Shown here in pieces: positions 1 to 7,945 of a stretch of 18,624 bases of DNA; the stretch's first letter is position 1, and each line of letters opens with the position of its first letter. The notes under the pieces are model-generated. The model was given only the letters and a program-made list of their open reading frames with translations, searched no databases and was not told the DNA's origin. Source of the stretch: CAZUSO01 sp964622775 (GTDB lineage: Bacteria; Bacteroidota; Bacteroidia; Chitinophagales; Chitinophagaceae); the NCBI GenBank assembly GCA_964622775.1, contig CAZUSO010000058.1, positions 1 to 18,624 on the forward strand, read 5' to 3'. Both the position numbers and the translations under genes were made by a program.

Positions 1-9
1 CTACAATTT

Positions 10-47
10 AATGACAGAAAAATGACATTCACATATTCAAAATGACA
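10..47. repeat. Three AATGACA direct repeats upstream of actA
   Basis: The heptamer AATGACA occurs at 10-16, 21-27 and 41-47. The starts are 11 and 20 bp apart, close to one and two helical turns, so all three would lie on about the same DNA face. They lie roughly 80-115 bp upstream of the promoter-like motif at 125-132. Phased copies in that position could be sites for a regulator of the respiratory cluster, but no regulator is identified and the sequence is AT-rich, so chance is possible. Confidence 0.3.
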
Positions 48-124
48 ATTAATATGGCTGAAACCCTTGCCTGTATTGAAATTTTTTTTTTTGATAATCA
101 CTATTAATATTGAACTTCCTGTTG

Positions 125-132
125 TACTTTTG
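125..132 (+). promoter_or_regulatory. Candidate Bacteroidota -7 promoter element for the act-cox operon
   Basis: The octamer TACTTTTG fits the Bacteroidota -7 consensus TAnnTTTG exactly. No TTG lies at the usual spacing of about 20 bp upstream, so the -33 element is absent or weak. Transcription starting a few bases downstream, near 139, would leave a leader of about 40 nt before the GTG at 179 and would exclude the TTG codon at 110 as a start. An exact match to a six-base-specified motif is not rare in AT-rich DNA. Confidence 0.4.
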
Positions 133-178
133 CCCCTGCGTTTTCCCAAACACTACGTTAAAAACAAAAATTTTACAC

Positions 179-1441
179 GTGTCAGCAAATATATTTACAT
201 TCAAAAAGCTTAGATTTTTAGCATTCCTCGCATTTTCATTTTCGCTGTTATCCGCCCCTGGTTCCTCATTTGCCCAGGACGGTGAAGCCTTGTTTAAATC
301 AAAGTGCGCCGCCTGTCACAATCCGGTTAAAGACGCGACAGGGCCTGCCTTACAGGGCAAAAGCAAGGAAGTGCCTGATCGTCAGTGGATCTATAATTGG
401 GTGCATAATTCTTCTGCACTGATCGCCAGCGGCGACCAGTATGCCAATAAGATTTATAATGAATGGGGTAAGATACCCATGACGCCTTTCCCCGAGTTGA
501 GTGAAGCGGAAATTGATGCAATCATTACGTATGTAGATGATTACAAATCACCTACAGCTGCTCCTACTCCAGCCGGACAAGCTCAGCCTGAAACGGATAA
601 TACCTGGCTTTATACGGTACTGACCTTAGTTTTGGCCGGCGTGGCGCTGATCCTATGGCGTGTGAACAAAACCCTGCAACGAGTTGCCAATGAAAAAGAA
701 GGTATCTCCAATAAAAAGGACGTTCCGGTTTTCCGGAGTAAGATATTTATTACGATTACCAGCGTGCTGATTATGGCTTTGGCGGGCTACTGGATTGCTA
801 ATGGCTCGATTGAAATGGGGCGACAGCAAAACTATATGCCCGAACAGCCTGTCTTCTATTCGCATAAGGTACATGCCGGCATCAACCAGATCAACTGCCT
901 GTATTGCCATGCCGGTGCCGAGAAAAGCCGCCAGGCTATGATTCCTTCCACCAATGTATGTATGAACTGCCACAAGCAGATTGGCGAATACACCGGAGAA
1001 CCGCTTTACACGTACGAAGGAAAGCAGGTGGACGGAACCGCCCAGATTCATTTACTGTATAAATACTCTGGCTGGGATCCGGATAAGAAAGCTTACAATC
1101 TGGATGCCGAAGGCAATATCAAGGCCACGCCGATTGAATGGGTAAAAATCCACAATCTGCCGGATCATGTTTACTTTAATCACTCCCAGCACGTAGCCGT
1201 AGGCAAGGTGCAGTGCCAGACCTGTCACGGCAATATTGAAGAAATGGATGAGGTGAAGCAATTTGCCCCGCTGTCTATGGGATGGTGTGTAAACTGCCAC
1301 CGCCAGACTAAGGTGCAGTTTGAGAATAACAGCTATTATACCATTTTTCAGAAATATCATGACGAAATTAAAGAAGGCAAGCGTGACGGGGTTACCGTGG
1401 AAGATGTCGGTGGTATAGAGTGCCAAAAATGTCACTATTGA
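179..1441 (+). CDS. actA: ActA, hexahaem cytochrome c subunit of alternative complex III
   Basis: Periplasm-facing cytochrome that passes electrons from quinol oxidation towards the terminal oxidase. Six CxxCH motifs are visible. Counted from the chosen GTG start they are CAACH (43-47), CLYCH (240-244), CMNCH (261-265), CQTCH (346-350), CVNCH (370-374) and CQKCH (415-419). The first lies in a separate monohaem domain with a likely Met ligand in KIPMTPF; the other five form the pentahaem domain typical of ActA. Two hydrophobic segments (about 143-160 and 188-207) separate the domains. The start is uncertain: the frame is open from a TTG at 110, but GTG 179 gives a compact signal peptide (KKLRF, hydrophobic core, cleavage near SSFA/QDG) and lies below the promoter-like motif. 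No in-frame ATG precedes the first haem motif. First gene of the cluster, 106 bp before actB. Confidence 0.93.
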   Translation: MSANIFTFKKLRFLAFLAFSFSLLSAPGSSFAQDGEALFKSKCAACHNPVKDATGPALQGKSKEVPDRQWIYNWVHNSSALIASGDQYANKIYNEWGKIPMTPFPELSEAEIDAIITYVDDYKSPTAAPTPAGQAQPETDNTWLYTVLTLVLAGVALILWRVNKTLQRVANEKEGISNKKDVPVFRSKIFITITSVLIMALAGYWIANGSIEMGRQQNYMPEQPVFYSHKVHAGINQINCLYCHAGAEKSRQAMIPSTNVCMNCHKQIGEYTGEPLYTYEGKQVDGTAQIHLLYKYSGWDPDKKAYNLDAEGNIKATPIEWVKIHNLPDHVYFNHSQHVAVGKVQCQTCHGNIEEMDEVKQFAPLSMGWCVNCHRQTKVQFENNSYYTIFQKYHDEIKEGKRDGVTVEDVGGIECQKCHY

Positions 1442-1547
1442 TTTCGCCCCCTGATATTTTTATTATTCAACATTCATTTTTTCAGTTTTCGGGGATTAAG
1501 CTATTAATTTCTTAGAGCTACTTAAATATCATTATAAGAGTCGACTT

Positions 1548-4500
1548 ATGAGTCAGAAAAAATACTGGAAGAACTTAGAAGAGCTGGAGCAATCACCGGC
1601 ATACCTGCAAGAGGCCGAGCAGGAATTTCAGGAGGAATTGCCTGTGTTGGGAATGGGGAATGAGCTGCTGAATGCTCAGACGCCGCGTCGTGATTTCCTG
1701 AAATACCTGGGATTTACCACGTTGGCTGCCACGGTTGCCGCAAGCTGTGAAATGCCGGTTCGTAAAGCGATTCCTTATGCGATCCGCCCTGATGCGGAAT
1801 TGCAGACACCCGGTGTGCCCGATTATTATGCCTCCACATTTGTAGATAACGGTGACTACTGTTCCGTAGTAGTTAAGACGCGGGACGGACGTCCGATAAT
1901 GATTGAAGGAAATACTTTGTCGGGAATTACCAAAGGCGGCGTTACTGCCCGCGTGGTGGCTGCCACGCTAAGCCTTTATGATGTGGCCCGCCTGCGCGGC
2001 CCGCATGTTAACGGCAAGCTGGTGGATGTTTTTGAAAAAGTGGATAACCCGATAACGCAAGGTCTGGCAGCAGCCGGCGGACAAATCGTGATCCTTACCG
2101 GAACCATTCTCAGCCCGACTACCAAAGAGGTGATCAGCAAATTTATCGCTAGATATCCTAACGCTAAACATATTCAATACGACCCGGTTTCTTATTCCGG
2201 GATGTTACTGGCCAACGAGGCTTGCTTTGGAAAAAGAGCATTGCCTTCTTATCATTTTGATAAAGCCCAAACGGTCTTCAGCCTGGGGGCGGATTTCTTA
2301 GGATCCTGGCTGACTCCGGCAGTATTCAGCACAGACTATCCCAGGTTGAGGCACATTTCTGCGAAAAAACCGGAAATGAGCAAGCATTACCAGGTAGAGG
2401 GCATGATGAGCATGACAGGACTTAATGCGGACGAACGCGCTACCTGCAAGCCTTCGGAATATGGTAAGGTGGCCACTGCGCTATATAATGCCGTTACTAC
2501 CGGCGCTGCGCCGGCGCTTTCCAGTAAGAAGCTGAATACCCTGGTTTCCGCAGCAGCAGCCGACCTGAAAAAAGGTGGCGGCATGGTGGTTTGCGGCAGC
2601 AATGACCAGAATGTGCAGACTATTATCAATGCCATCAACAGCGCTATCGGCGCTTATGGCAGCACTATAGACTGGAGTTCCGTATCGAATTATAAACAAG
2701 GTATAGATGCCGACATGGTGGCATTGACCCAGGCGATGAATGCCGGTCAGGTCGGTGGATTAATCGTACATGGCGTAAATCCGGTTTATGATTACTTCGA
2801 CAGCAAAGCATTTGCCGAAGGCATGAAAAAGGTGAAAACCACGGTATCGTTTAATGACCGGATGGACGAAACCACACAACGTTGCGCTTTTGCCGTTCCC
2901 GATCACCACTGGTTGGAAAGCTGGGGTGATGCCGAGCCGCAATCGGGCTTTTATAGCTTTATGCAGCCGACTATCGCACCCTTGTTTAAGACAAGGGCTT
3001 TCCAGGACAGCCTGATGAAATGGTCTGGTGAAACGCAAACCTATCATGATTTCTGGCAACAATACTGGGTGGCCCGCTTAGGCGGTCAGCATAATTTTGA
3101 TAAAGCCCTTCAGGATGGGGTGGCTCAGCCTGAAAGTGCCGCACCTGCCGGAGGAGCTGCCTTCAGCGGTAATGTTTCGGATGCTATTGCAAAAGCAACA
3201 GCCAATCCGGGCGGTAAATATGAATTAGTGGTGTACCCTTCCGTGGCGATCGGCTATGGAGGCGCATGGAGTAATAATCCCTGGTTGCTCGAAATGCCGG
3301 ATCCGGTTACCCGCGCTACCTGGGATAACTATATTTGTATGTCGCCCTCAACGGCAAGAGATCATTTTGATGCCCGTTTAGACGGTATTAATCAGGTTGA
3401 TCTGAACCGCCGCGTGGTAAAGATAAAAGTAGGCAATAACGAGATTGCCCTTCCGGTGGTGGTCATCCCCGGTATGCATAATGAGGTCATTGCCGTTTCT
3501 TTGGGCTATGGCCGCGATAAGCAGGTAGGTCGCGCTGCTGCCGAACTGGGAAAGAATGCCTATCCTTTAGTGACTTTTAACGGCACTACGTTCAATTATA
3601 ATAATGCCGTTACCATCACTAAAACGGATGAAACCCACCCTGTGGCTATCGTTCAGACCCACATGAGCAGTGAAGGCCGTCCGATCGTTCATGAATTTAC
3701 ATTAGAAGAATTCAGGAAGAATCCTAAAGAATTATTGGAAGAGCGTCAGGCGGAGATCGGTCCCTATTCTCACCTACCCTGGGAACACCCGGAGGAAAAG
3801 GAGGGCGAACTTGATGAAGAGGGTTTCCGTAAAGACGGAACCTTATACCCTGACCATCCAAAACATGGCATTCACTGGGGTATGTCCATTGACTTGTCCA
3901 CCTGCACCGGCTGTGCTGCCTGCGTGGTAGCCTGCCAGGCGGAAAATAACATTTCCGTTGTGGGTAAGCACGAGGTGCTGAAGTCTCAGGAAATGAGCTG
4001 GCTGCGAATTGACCGCTATTTCAGCGGAAATCCGGATGATCCGGACAGCATCCAGGCTATTTTCCAGCCGATGCTTTGCCAGCACTGCGATAATGCGCCT
4101 TGTGAAAACGTTTGCCCGGTATCCGCTACCAATCACAGTAGCGAAGGGCTGAACCAGATGGCCTATAACCGTTGTATCGGGACGAAATACTGCGCCAATA
4201 ACTGCCCGTATAAAGTACGCCGCTTCAACTGGTTCGACTTTAACGGTGCGGACAGCTTTGCCGATAACCTGTATGAAGACGGACGCCGTGATGATATTAA
4301 CGATGATCTGACCCGTATGGTGCTGAATCCGGATGTTACCGTGCGCAGCCGCGGGGTAATGGAAAAATGTTCTTTCTGCGTGCAACGCCTGCAGGATGCA
4401 AAGCTGCATGCCAAGAAAGAAGGTCGTCCTTTGCAGGATGGCGAGGCTAAAACCGCCTGCCAGGTAGCCTGCGCTTCTGACTGCATTACCTTTGGAAATG

Positions 4501-4682
4501 TGGCCGACAAGAACAGCGCAATATATAAATTACGTAACGAAGAAAATAAAGAACGGGTATTTTATGTATTGGAGCAAATTCATACCCTGCCGAACATCAA
4601 CTATCTGTCAAAGATCAGGAATGCCAATGAATCGGTGATGGCGGATGAAAAGATGGATGAAATGATGAACCAGCATATTTAG
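1548..4682 (+). CDS. actB: ActB, molybdopterin-oxidoreductase-like and ferredoxin-like fusion subunit of alternative complex III
   Basis: Peripheral electron-transfer subunit of alternative complex III, 1044 residues. The N-terminal two thirds resemble the catalytic subunit of complex iron-sulfur molybdoenzymes; in studied ActB proteins this part holds no molybdenum cofactor. The C-terminal part is a four-cluster ferredoxin module: C786/C789/C792/C796; C844/C847/C852/C856; C876/C882/C886; C941/C944 with C971/C975. The third group has Thr at 879 where a second Cys would normally stand, fitting one [3Fe-4S] and three [4Fe-4S] clusters. A twin-arginine motif RRDFLK (47-52) lies unusually far from the N-terminus and is followed by a hydrophobic stretch ending in AASC (C67), a plausible but imperfect lipobox, so export by Tat and lipidation are likely. 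Such proteins are often annotated as TAT-variant-translocated molybdopterin oxidoreductase. Followed by a 458-bp gap. Confidence 0.95.
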   Translation: MSQKKYWKNLEELEQSPAYLQEAEQEFQEELPVLGMGNELLNAQTPRRDFLKYLGFTTLAATVAASCEMPVRKAIPYAIRPDAELQTPGVPDYYASTFVDNGDYCSVVVKTRDGRPIMIEGNTLSGITKGGVTARVVAATLSLYDVARLRGPHVNGKLVDVFEKVDNPITQGLAAAGGQIVILTGTILSPTTKEVISKFIARYPNAKHIQYDPVSYSGMLLANEACFGKRALPSYHFDKAQTVFSLGADFLGSWLTPAVFSTDYPRLRHISAKKPEMSKHYQVEGMMSMTGLNADERATCKPSEYGKVATALYNAVTTGAAPALSSKKLNTLVSAAAADLKKGGGMVVCGSNDQNVQTIINAINSAIGAYGSTIDWSSVSNYKQGIDADMVALTQAMNAGQVGGLIVHGVNPVYDYFDSKAFAEGMKKVKTTVSFNDRMDETTQRCAFAVPDHHWLESWGDAEPQSGFYSFMQPTIAPLFKTRAFQDSLMKWSGETQTYHDFWQQYWVARLGGQHNFDKALQDGVAQPESAAPAGGAAFSGNVSDAIAKATANPGGKYELVVYPSVAIGYGGAWSNNPWLLEMPDPVTRATWDNYICMSPSTARDHFDARLDGINQVDLNRRVVKIKVGNNEIALPVVVIPGMHNEVIAVSLGYGRDKQVGRAAAELGKNAYPLVTFNGTTFNYNNAVTITKTDETHPVAIVQTHMSSEGRPIVHEFTLEEFRKNPKELLEERQAEIGPYSHLPWEHPEEKEGELDEEGFRKDGTLYPDHPKHGIHWGMSIDLSTCTGCAACVVACQAENNISVVGKHEVLKSQEMSWLRIDRYFSGNPDDPDSIQAIFQPMLCQHCDNAPCENVCPVSATNHSSEGLNQMAYNRCIGTKYCANNCPYKVRRFNWFDFNGADSFADNLYEDGRRDDINDDLTRMVLNPDVTVRSRGVMEKCSFCVQRLQDAKLHAKKEGRPLQDGEAKTACQVACASDCITFGNVADKNSAIYKLRNEENKERVFYVLEQIHTLPNINYLSKIRNANESVMADEKMDEMMNQHI

Positions 4683-5140
4683 TGCATTGCGGGGAAAAGG
4701 GCAGGCCGGAATTGGTTTGATGAACAGAATTATCTTTTGTTGATCATAAGGGCTAAAGCGAGATGAGTTTTTTGAAATATTGATTATAAGAAAATGAGCA
4801 GGAAGCAAGAAAGAGCGATTGCGTTGGTTTTACCCTTCGGCAGGCTCAAGGGGACAGAGCATGGAATCTTTTCATGCTGAAGTTTGTCAAAGCCGGAAAA
4901 CAGGTTCTTTGTGTTGAGTGAAAGCCGAACAGATTATGTGGAACATACTCTTGCCTTTATGAAGTATGGAAATAATGTGAGCATTCCGGGTTTATTATCT
5001 GTGCCTTTGCTATTTTGCATTTTATTTTTTCCCTTTTGACTTAACAGCCGTGTAATTTTCTTACAATCAATATAAAATAAACAATACCGGCAAATAGCCG
5101 AAAGATATAAAATGAATTTAAGCATTATAGAAAAAGTATT
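4683..5140. other. 458-bp intergenic gap inside the act cluster, between actB and actC
   Basis: No convincing gene is seen. The other gaps in the cluster are 47-106 bp, so this one is an outlier. It holds a segment near 4832-4858 (CCTTCGGCAGGCTCAAGG) that resembles a dispersed intergenic sequence seen in Bacteroidota. It also holds a small hairpin AGCATG/CATGCT (4858-4863 and 4873-4878, nine-base loop) and a T-rich element at 5006-5042 that recurs at 13062-13093. No strong intrinsic terminator and no exact TAnnTTTG motif was found. It may be a leader for a second transcript, or debris of an old insertion. Confidence 0.5.
5006..5042 (+). repeat. T-rich dispersed element, copy 1
   Basis: The stretch begins TTTGCTATTTTGCATTTT and ends TTTTGACTT. 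It matches the segment at 13062-13093 in 17 of its first 18 bases and again in its TTTTGACTT end; the two differ by a short internal length change. This copy lies about 100 bp upstream of actC. Similar GCATTTT runs are common between genes in this phylum, which points to a dispersed low-complexity repeat rather than a specific regulatory site. Confidence 0.45.
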
Positions 5141-6574
5141 ATGCATTTAAAGTACGAATCATTTATCCGGGAGCCATTGGTGAATGGCAACAAAGATTAT
5201 CATCAGGTTACAGAGGATATCTGTCGCCCCGTTGAGCAAAAACCTACCAGGCTTTGGTATGTGGGCTTTATTATCTCTTTGACTTTTCTGGGCTTTGGTG
5301 CATTTTCCGTTTTCTGGGAAGTGTACTGGGGTATAGGGACCTGGGGTATCAACCGGACGGTTGGCTGGGGGTGGGATATCACCAACTTCGTATGGTGGGT
5401 AGGTATCGGTCACGCCGGCACCCTGATCTCCGCCATCCTGCTGCTGTTCCGCCAGGGCTGGCGTACAGGGGTAAACCGTGCTGCGGAAGCCATGACCATC
5501 TTTGCGGTAATGTGTGCGGGTCAGTTTCCCATTTTTCACATGGGACGGGTCTGGAACGCGTTTTATGTACTCCCTTACCCGAATTCCCGCGGCCCGCTTT
5601 GGCCTAACTTTAATTCGGCGCTGCTTTGGGACGTATTCGCCATCTCCACGTATTTTACCGTGTCTTTGCTATTCTGGTATTCCGGCTTAGTACCTGATTT
5701 CGCCACTATCCGCGACCGTGCCAAAACCAAATTGCGCAAACGCCTTTATGGTATCGCTTCCTTCGGCTGGACCGGTACCGCAAAAAACTGGCAGCGGTTT
5801 GAAGCATTGGCCCTGGTACTGGCCGGTCTGGCTACGCCGCTGGTGCTTTCCGTACACACCATCGTATCTATGGACTTTGCCACTTCCGTAATTCCGGGCT
5901 GGCATACCACCATCTTCCCGCCTTATTTCGTTGCGGGCGCTATCTTCTCCGGTTTTGCTATGGTGAATACCCTGCTGGTGCTGGTGCGTAAAGTGTTCCG
6001 CCTGGAGGATTATATCACTCTGGGTCATATTGAAGCCATGAATAAAGTAATTGTACTGACCGGCTCCATTGTTGGGGTGGCCTATCTCTCCGAGCTGTTT
6101 ATTGCCTGGTACAGCCAGGTGCGCTACGAGCAGGATGCCTTTAAATGGCGTATCATGGGGCCTTACTGGTGGAGCTACTGGGCTATGATGACCTGTAACG
6201 TGGTTTCTCCGCAGTTGTTCTGGGTGAAAAAGCTGCGCCGGAATATAGTGTTCACCTTTATCTTATCCATAGTAGTGAATATCGGGATGTGGTTTGAACG
6301 TTTTGTGATTATCGTTACCTCGCTGTACCGCGATTACCTGCCTTCCAGCTGGACTTATTACAGCCCGACATGGACAGAAGTCGGATTTTATCTTGGTACA
6401 TTCGGATTGTTCTTTACCTGCTTCTTCCTGTTTGCAAAATACTTCCCGGTTATTGCCATTGCGGAAATTAAGTTTGTACTGAAGACATCGGGTGAAAATT
6501 ATAAAGAGCAGATGCGCCCCCTGGAAGAAAAATCAACAGAAGAATTTATCCATATTGCGGAACACAGCCATTAA
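5141..6574 (+). CDS. actC: ActC, NrfD/PsrC-like quinol-binding membrane subunit of alternative complex III
   Basis: Integral membrane subunit of 477 residues, homologous to the NrfD/PsrC anchor of polysulfide reductase. In alternative complex III it is thought to bind and oxidise quinol at the periplasmic side and possibly take part in proton translocation. About ten hydrophobic segments run from residue 40 to 440, with conserved-looking blocks GIGHAGTLISAILL (88-101) and GQFPIFHMGRVW (127-138). H133 and D164 are candidates for the quinol-site pair, judged from spacing alone. The ATG at 5141 follows AT-rich sequence; the soluble N-terminus (about 40 residues) is normal for the family. The first gene after the 458-bp gap, 56 bp before actD. 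Annotation pipelines usually call it polysulfide reductase NrfD. Confidence 0.95.
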   Translation: MHLKYESFIREPLVNGNKDYHQVTEDICRPVEQKPTRLWYVGFIISLTFLGFGAFSVFWEVYWGIGTWGINRTVGWGWDITNFVWWVGIGHAGTLISAILLLFRQGWRTGVNRAAEAMTIFAVMCAGQFPIFHMGRVWNAFYVLPYPNSRGPLWPNFNSALLWDVFAISTYFTVSLLFWYSGLVPDFATIRDRAKTKLRKRLYGIASFGWTGTAKNWQRFEALALVLAGLATPLVLSVHTIVSMDFATSVIPGWHTTIFPPYFVAGAIFSGFAMVNTLLVLVRKVFRLEDYITLGHIEAMNKVIVLTGSIVGVAYLSELFIAWYSQVRYEQDAFKWRIMGPYWWSYWAMMTCNVVSPQLFWVKKLRRNIVFTFILSIVVNIGMWFERFVIIVTSLYRDYLPSSWTYYSPTWTEVGFYLGTFGLFFTCFFLFAKYFPVIAIAEIKFVLKTSGENYKEQMRPLEEKSTEEFIHIAEHSH

Positions 6575-6591
6575 TATAACTATTAAAAATG

Positions 6592-6609
6592 CTCCCGTAG
6601 AAACGGGGG
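6592..6609 (+). other. Short hairpin between actC and actD
   Basis: CTCCCGT (6592-6598) pairs with ACGGGGG (6603-6609) through seven pairs, one of them T-G, around an AGAA loop. It is followed by TAAAATTT rather than a clean T-run, so it is a poor terminator. A hairpin in a 56-bp gap may stabilise or pause the transcript and set relative expression of the genes on either side. Confidence 0.4.
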
Positions 6610-6630
6610 GTAAAATTTAAAATATATAGA

Positions 6631-7206
6631 ATGTCAGTTAAAAAATTTGCGGTTGCATGTTATAATGATGAAGCGGTACTTTTTCCCGCTGTGAGACAGG
6701 TGCGGGGCAGCGGCTATAAGTTGCATGATGTTTACACGCCTTTCCCCGTGCATGGCTTAGATACGGAATTAGGTCTCAAACAAACCGATCTGCATATTGC
6801 CGGTTTTTGCTATGGCATTACGGGTACGGCTACGGCCTTAGGCTTTATGAGCTGGGTGCTGACGAAAGACTGGTCTATCAACTATGGCGGCAAGCCCTTC
6901 TTTTCTCTGCCGGCGTTTATCCCCATCACTTTTGAGCTGACCGTGCTTTTTGCTGCGGTGGGCATGGTGCTGACCTTCTGTTACCTGAACCAGATTATGC
7001 CGGGCGTAAAGAAACATATTTTTCATCCGCGTCAAACAGATGATCTGTTTGTAGTGGCATTGGAAATCACCGATCCGGCTGCAGAATTGGAAATGATTGA
7101 TTTTCTGAAAACCACCGGAGCGGTGGAAACCTCGGTGCAAACTGCGGAAGAAGGCTGGTGGTACGGATATTGGGATAAGGAAGAAGTTTATGAAAAAGCC
7201 GGTTAG
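6631..7206 (+). CDS. actD: ActD, DUF3341 membrane subunit of alternative complex III
   Basis: Small structural subunit of alternative complex III, 191 residues, usually annotated as a DUF3341 protein. No redox motif is present. The N-terminal 55 residues are a soluble ferredoxin-like fold region (KKFAVACYNDEAVLFPAVR). Two membrane segments follow, about 57-76 (IAGFCYGITGTATALGFM) and 98-118 (FELTVLFAAVGMVLTFCYL), and then a soluble C-terminal tail. Known structures place it beside ActC and ActF with no cofactor. ATG at 6631 is the natural start. It lies 54 bp before actE; order and spacing match the standard act cluster. Confidence 0.93.
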   Translation: MSVKKFAVACYNDEAVLFPAVRQVRGSGYKLHDVYTPFPVHGLDTELGLKQTDLHIAGFCYGITGTATALGFMSWVLTKDWSINYGGKPFFSLPAFIPITFELTVLFAAVGMVLTFCYLNQIMPGVKKHIFHPRQTDDLFVVALEITDPAAELEMIDFLKTTGAVETSVQTAEEGWWYGYWDKEEVYEKAG

Positions 7207-7260
7207 GAACGGGCGGTATTAGCTTAAAGTATTTAAAAATTATTTTATCATTTCATACAA

Positions 7261-7881
7261 ATGAAAAAACATTATTTAATAACGGTAATAGTAGCGGGAG
7301 CGGCCTTAATCTCGGCATGTAACAGTGGATATACCCGGCGTGATCCGGGCAGAACTTATGCCCCGGATATGACCTATTCGCGGGCTTATGATGCCTATAC
7401 CCGGAATAACGGCATTACACCGGACAGCATGGTCAGCCAGCCGCCTGTTGCCGGTACGATTGCCCGCGGAAAGGCTTTGCCTAACCACCTTAAGGAGCAA
7501 GATACCGCAGCCTTTAAATCCCTGACCAATCCTTATGTGCTTAGTGCGGCGGATATTGATGAGGGCAGGAGATTGTTTGATATCCATTGCGGTATCTGTC
7601 ATGGCACAGAATTAGACGGTAACGGCCCTCTGTATGCCAGCGGAAAATTTGCCGCTATGCCCGCCAATCTGAAAGATCCCAAATTCACAGCTTATACCGG
7701 CGGACAGATTTACCATACCATTATTTACGGTAAAAATATGATGGGAAGCTATGCTTCGCAGTTGGATGAGCACCAGCGCTGGAAGGTAATTGCTTATATT
7801 AAAAAGATGCAGGGTGGTGAAACCGGCGCTGCAGAAACGGCGGCCGCACCGTCTGCGGACAGCACACAAACTAAATCCTAA
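7261..7881 (+). CDS. actE: ActE, monohaem cytochrome c lipoprotein subunit of alternative complex III
   Basis: A 206-residue cytochrome c. The signal peptide ends in a lipobox LISAC with Cys at 20, so the mature protein is probably lipid-anchored and faces the periplasm. One haem motif CGICH lies at 110-114; M160 or M161 in GKNMMGSYASQL is the likely distal ligand. The tail (about 187-206) is rich in Ala, Thr and Ser and looks disordered. In alternative complex III this subunit takes electrons from the ActA haems or delivers them onward. The ATG at 7261 directly precedes the lysine-rich n-region (MKKHYL). It lies 64 bp before actF. Confidence 0.94.
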   Translation: MKKHYLITVIVAGAALISACNSGYTRRDPGRTYAPDMTYSRAYDAYTRNNGITPDSMVSQPPVAGTIARGKALPNHLKEQDTAAFKSLTNPYVLSAADIDEGRRLFDIHCGICHGTELDGNGPLYASGKFAAMPANLKDPKFTAYTGGQIYHTIIYGKNMMGSYASQLDEHQRWKVIAYIKKMQGGETGAAETAAAPSADSTQTKS

Positions 7882-7945
7882 GGGTTTTTTGAAAAACGAA
7901 AATCAAAAAATAACATTCAGATAAATCAGAAAATATTCTAAGAAT

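Noticed and set aside
55..70. Sigma-54-like promoter TGGC...TTGC before actA
   Set aside because: The spacer between TGGC and TTGC is 8 bases; sigma-54 needs 7 and tolerates little change.
653..1435. Two antisense open frames within actA
   Set aside because: They are shadows of a gene with six intact haem motifs and show no protein features of their own.
3843..4510. Overlapping antisense frames opposite the Fe-S part of actB
   Set aside because: Open frames here follow from the codon bias of actB; no start context or recognisable domain.
4934..5146. Minus-strand 70-residue frame in the actB-actC gap
   Set aside because: It spans the T-rich repeat and overlaps the actC start; its residues are repeat-derived.
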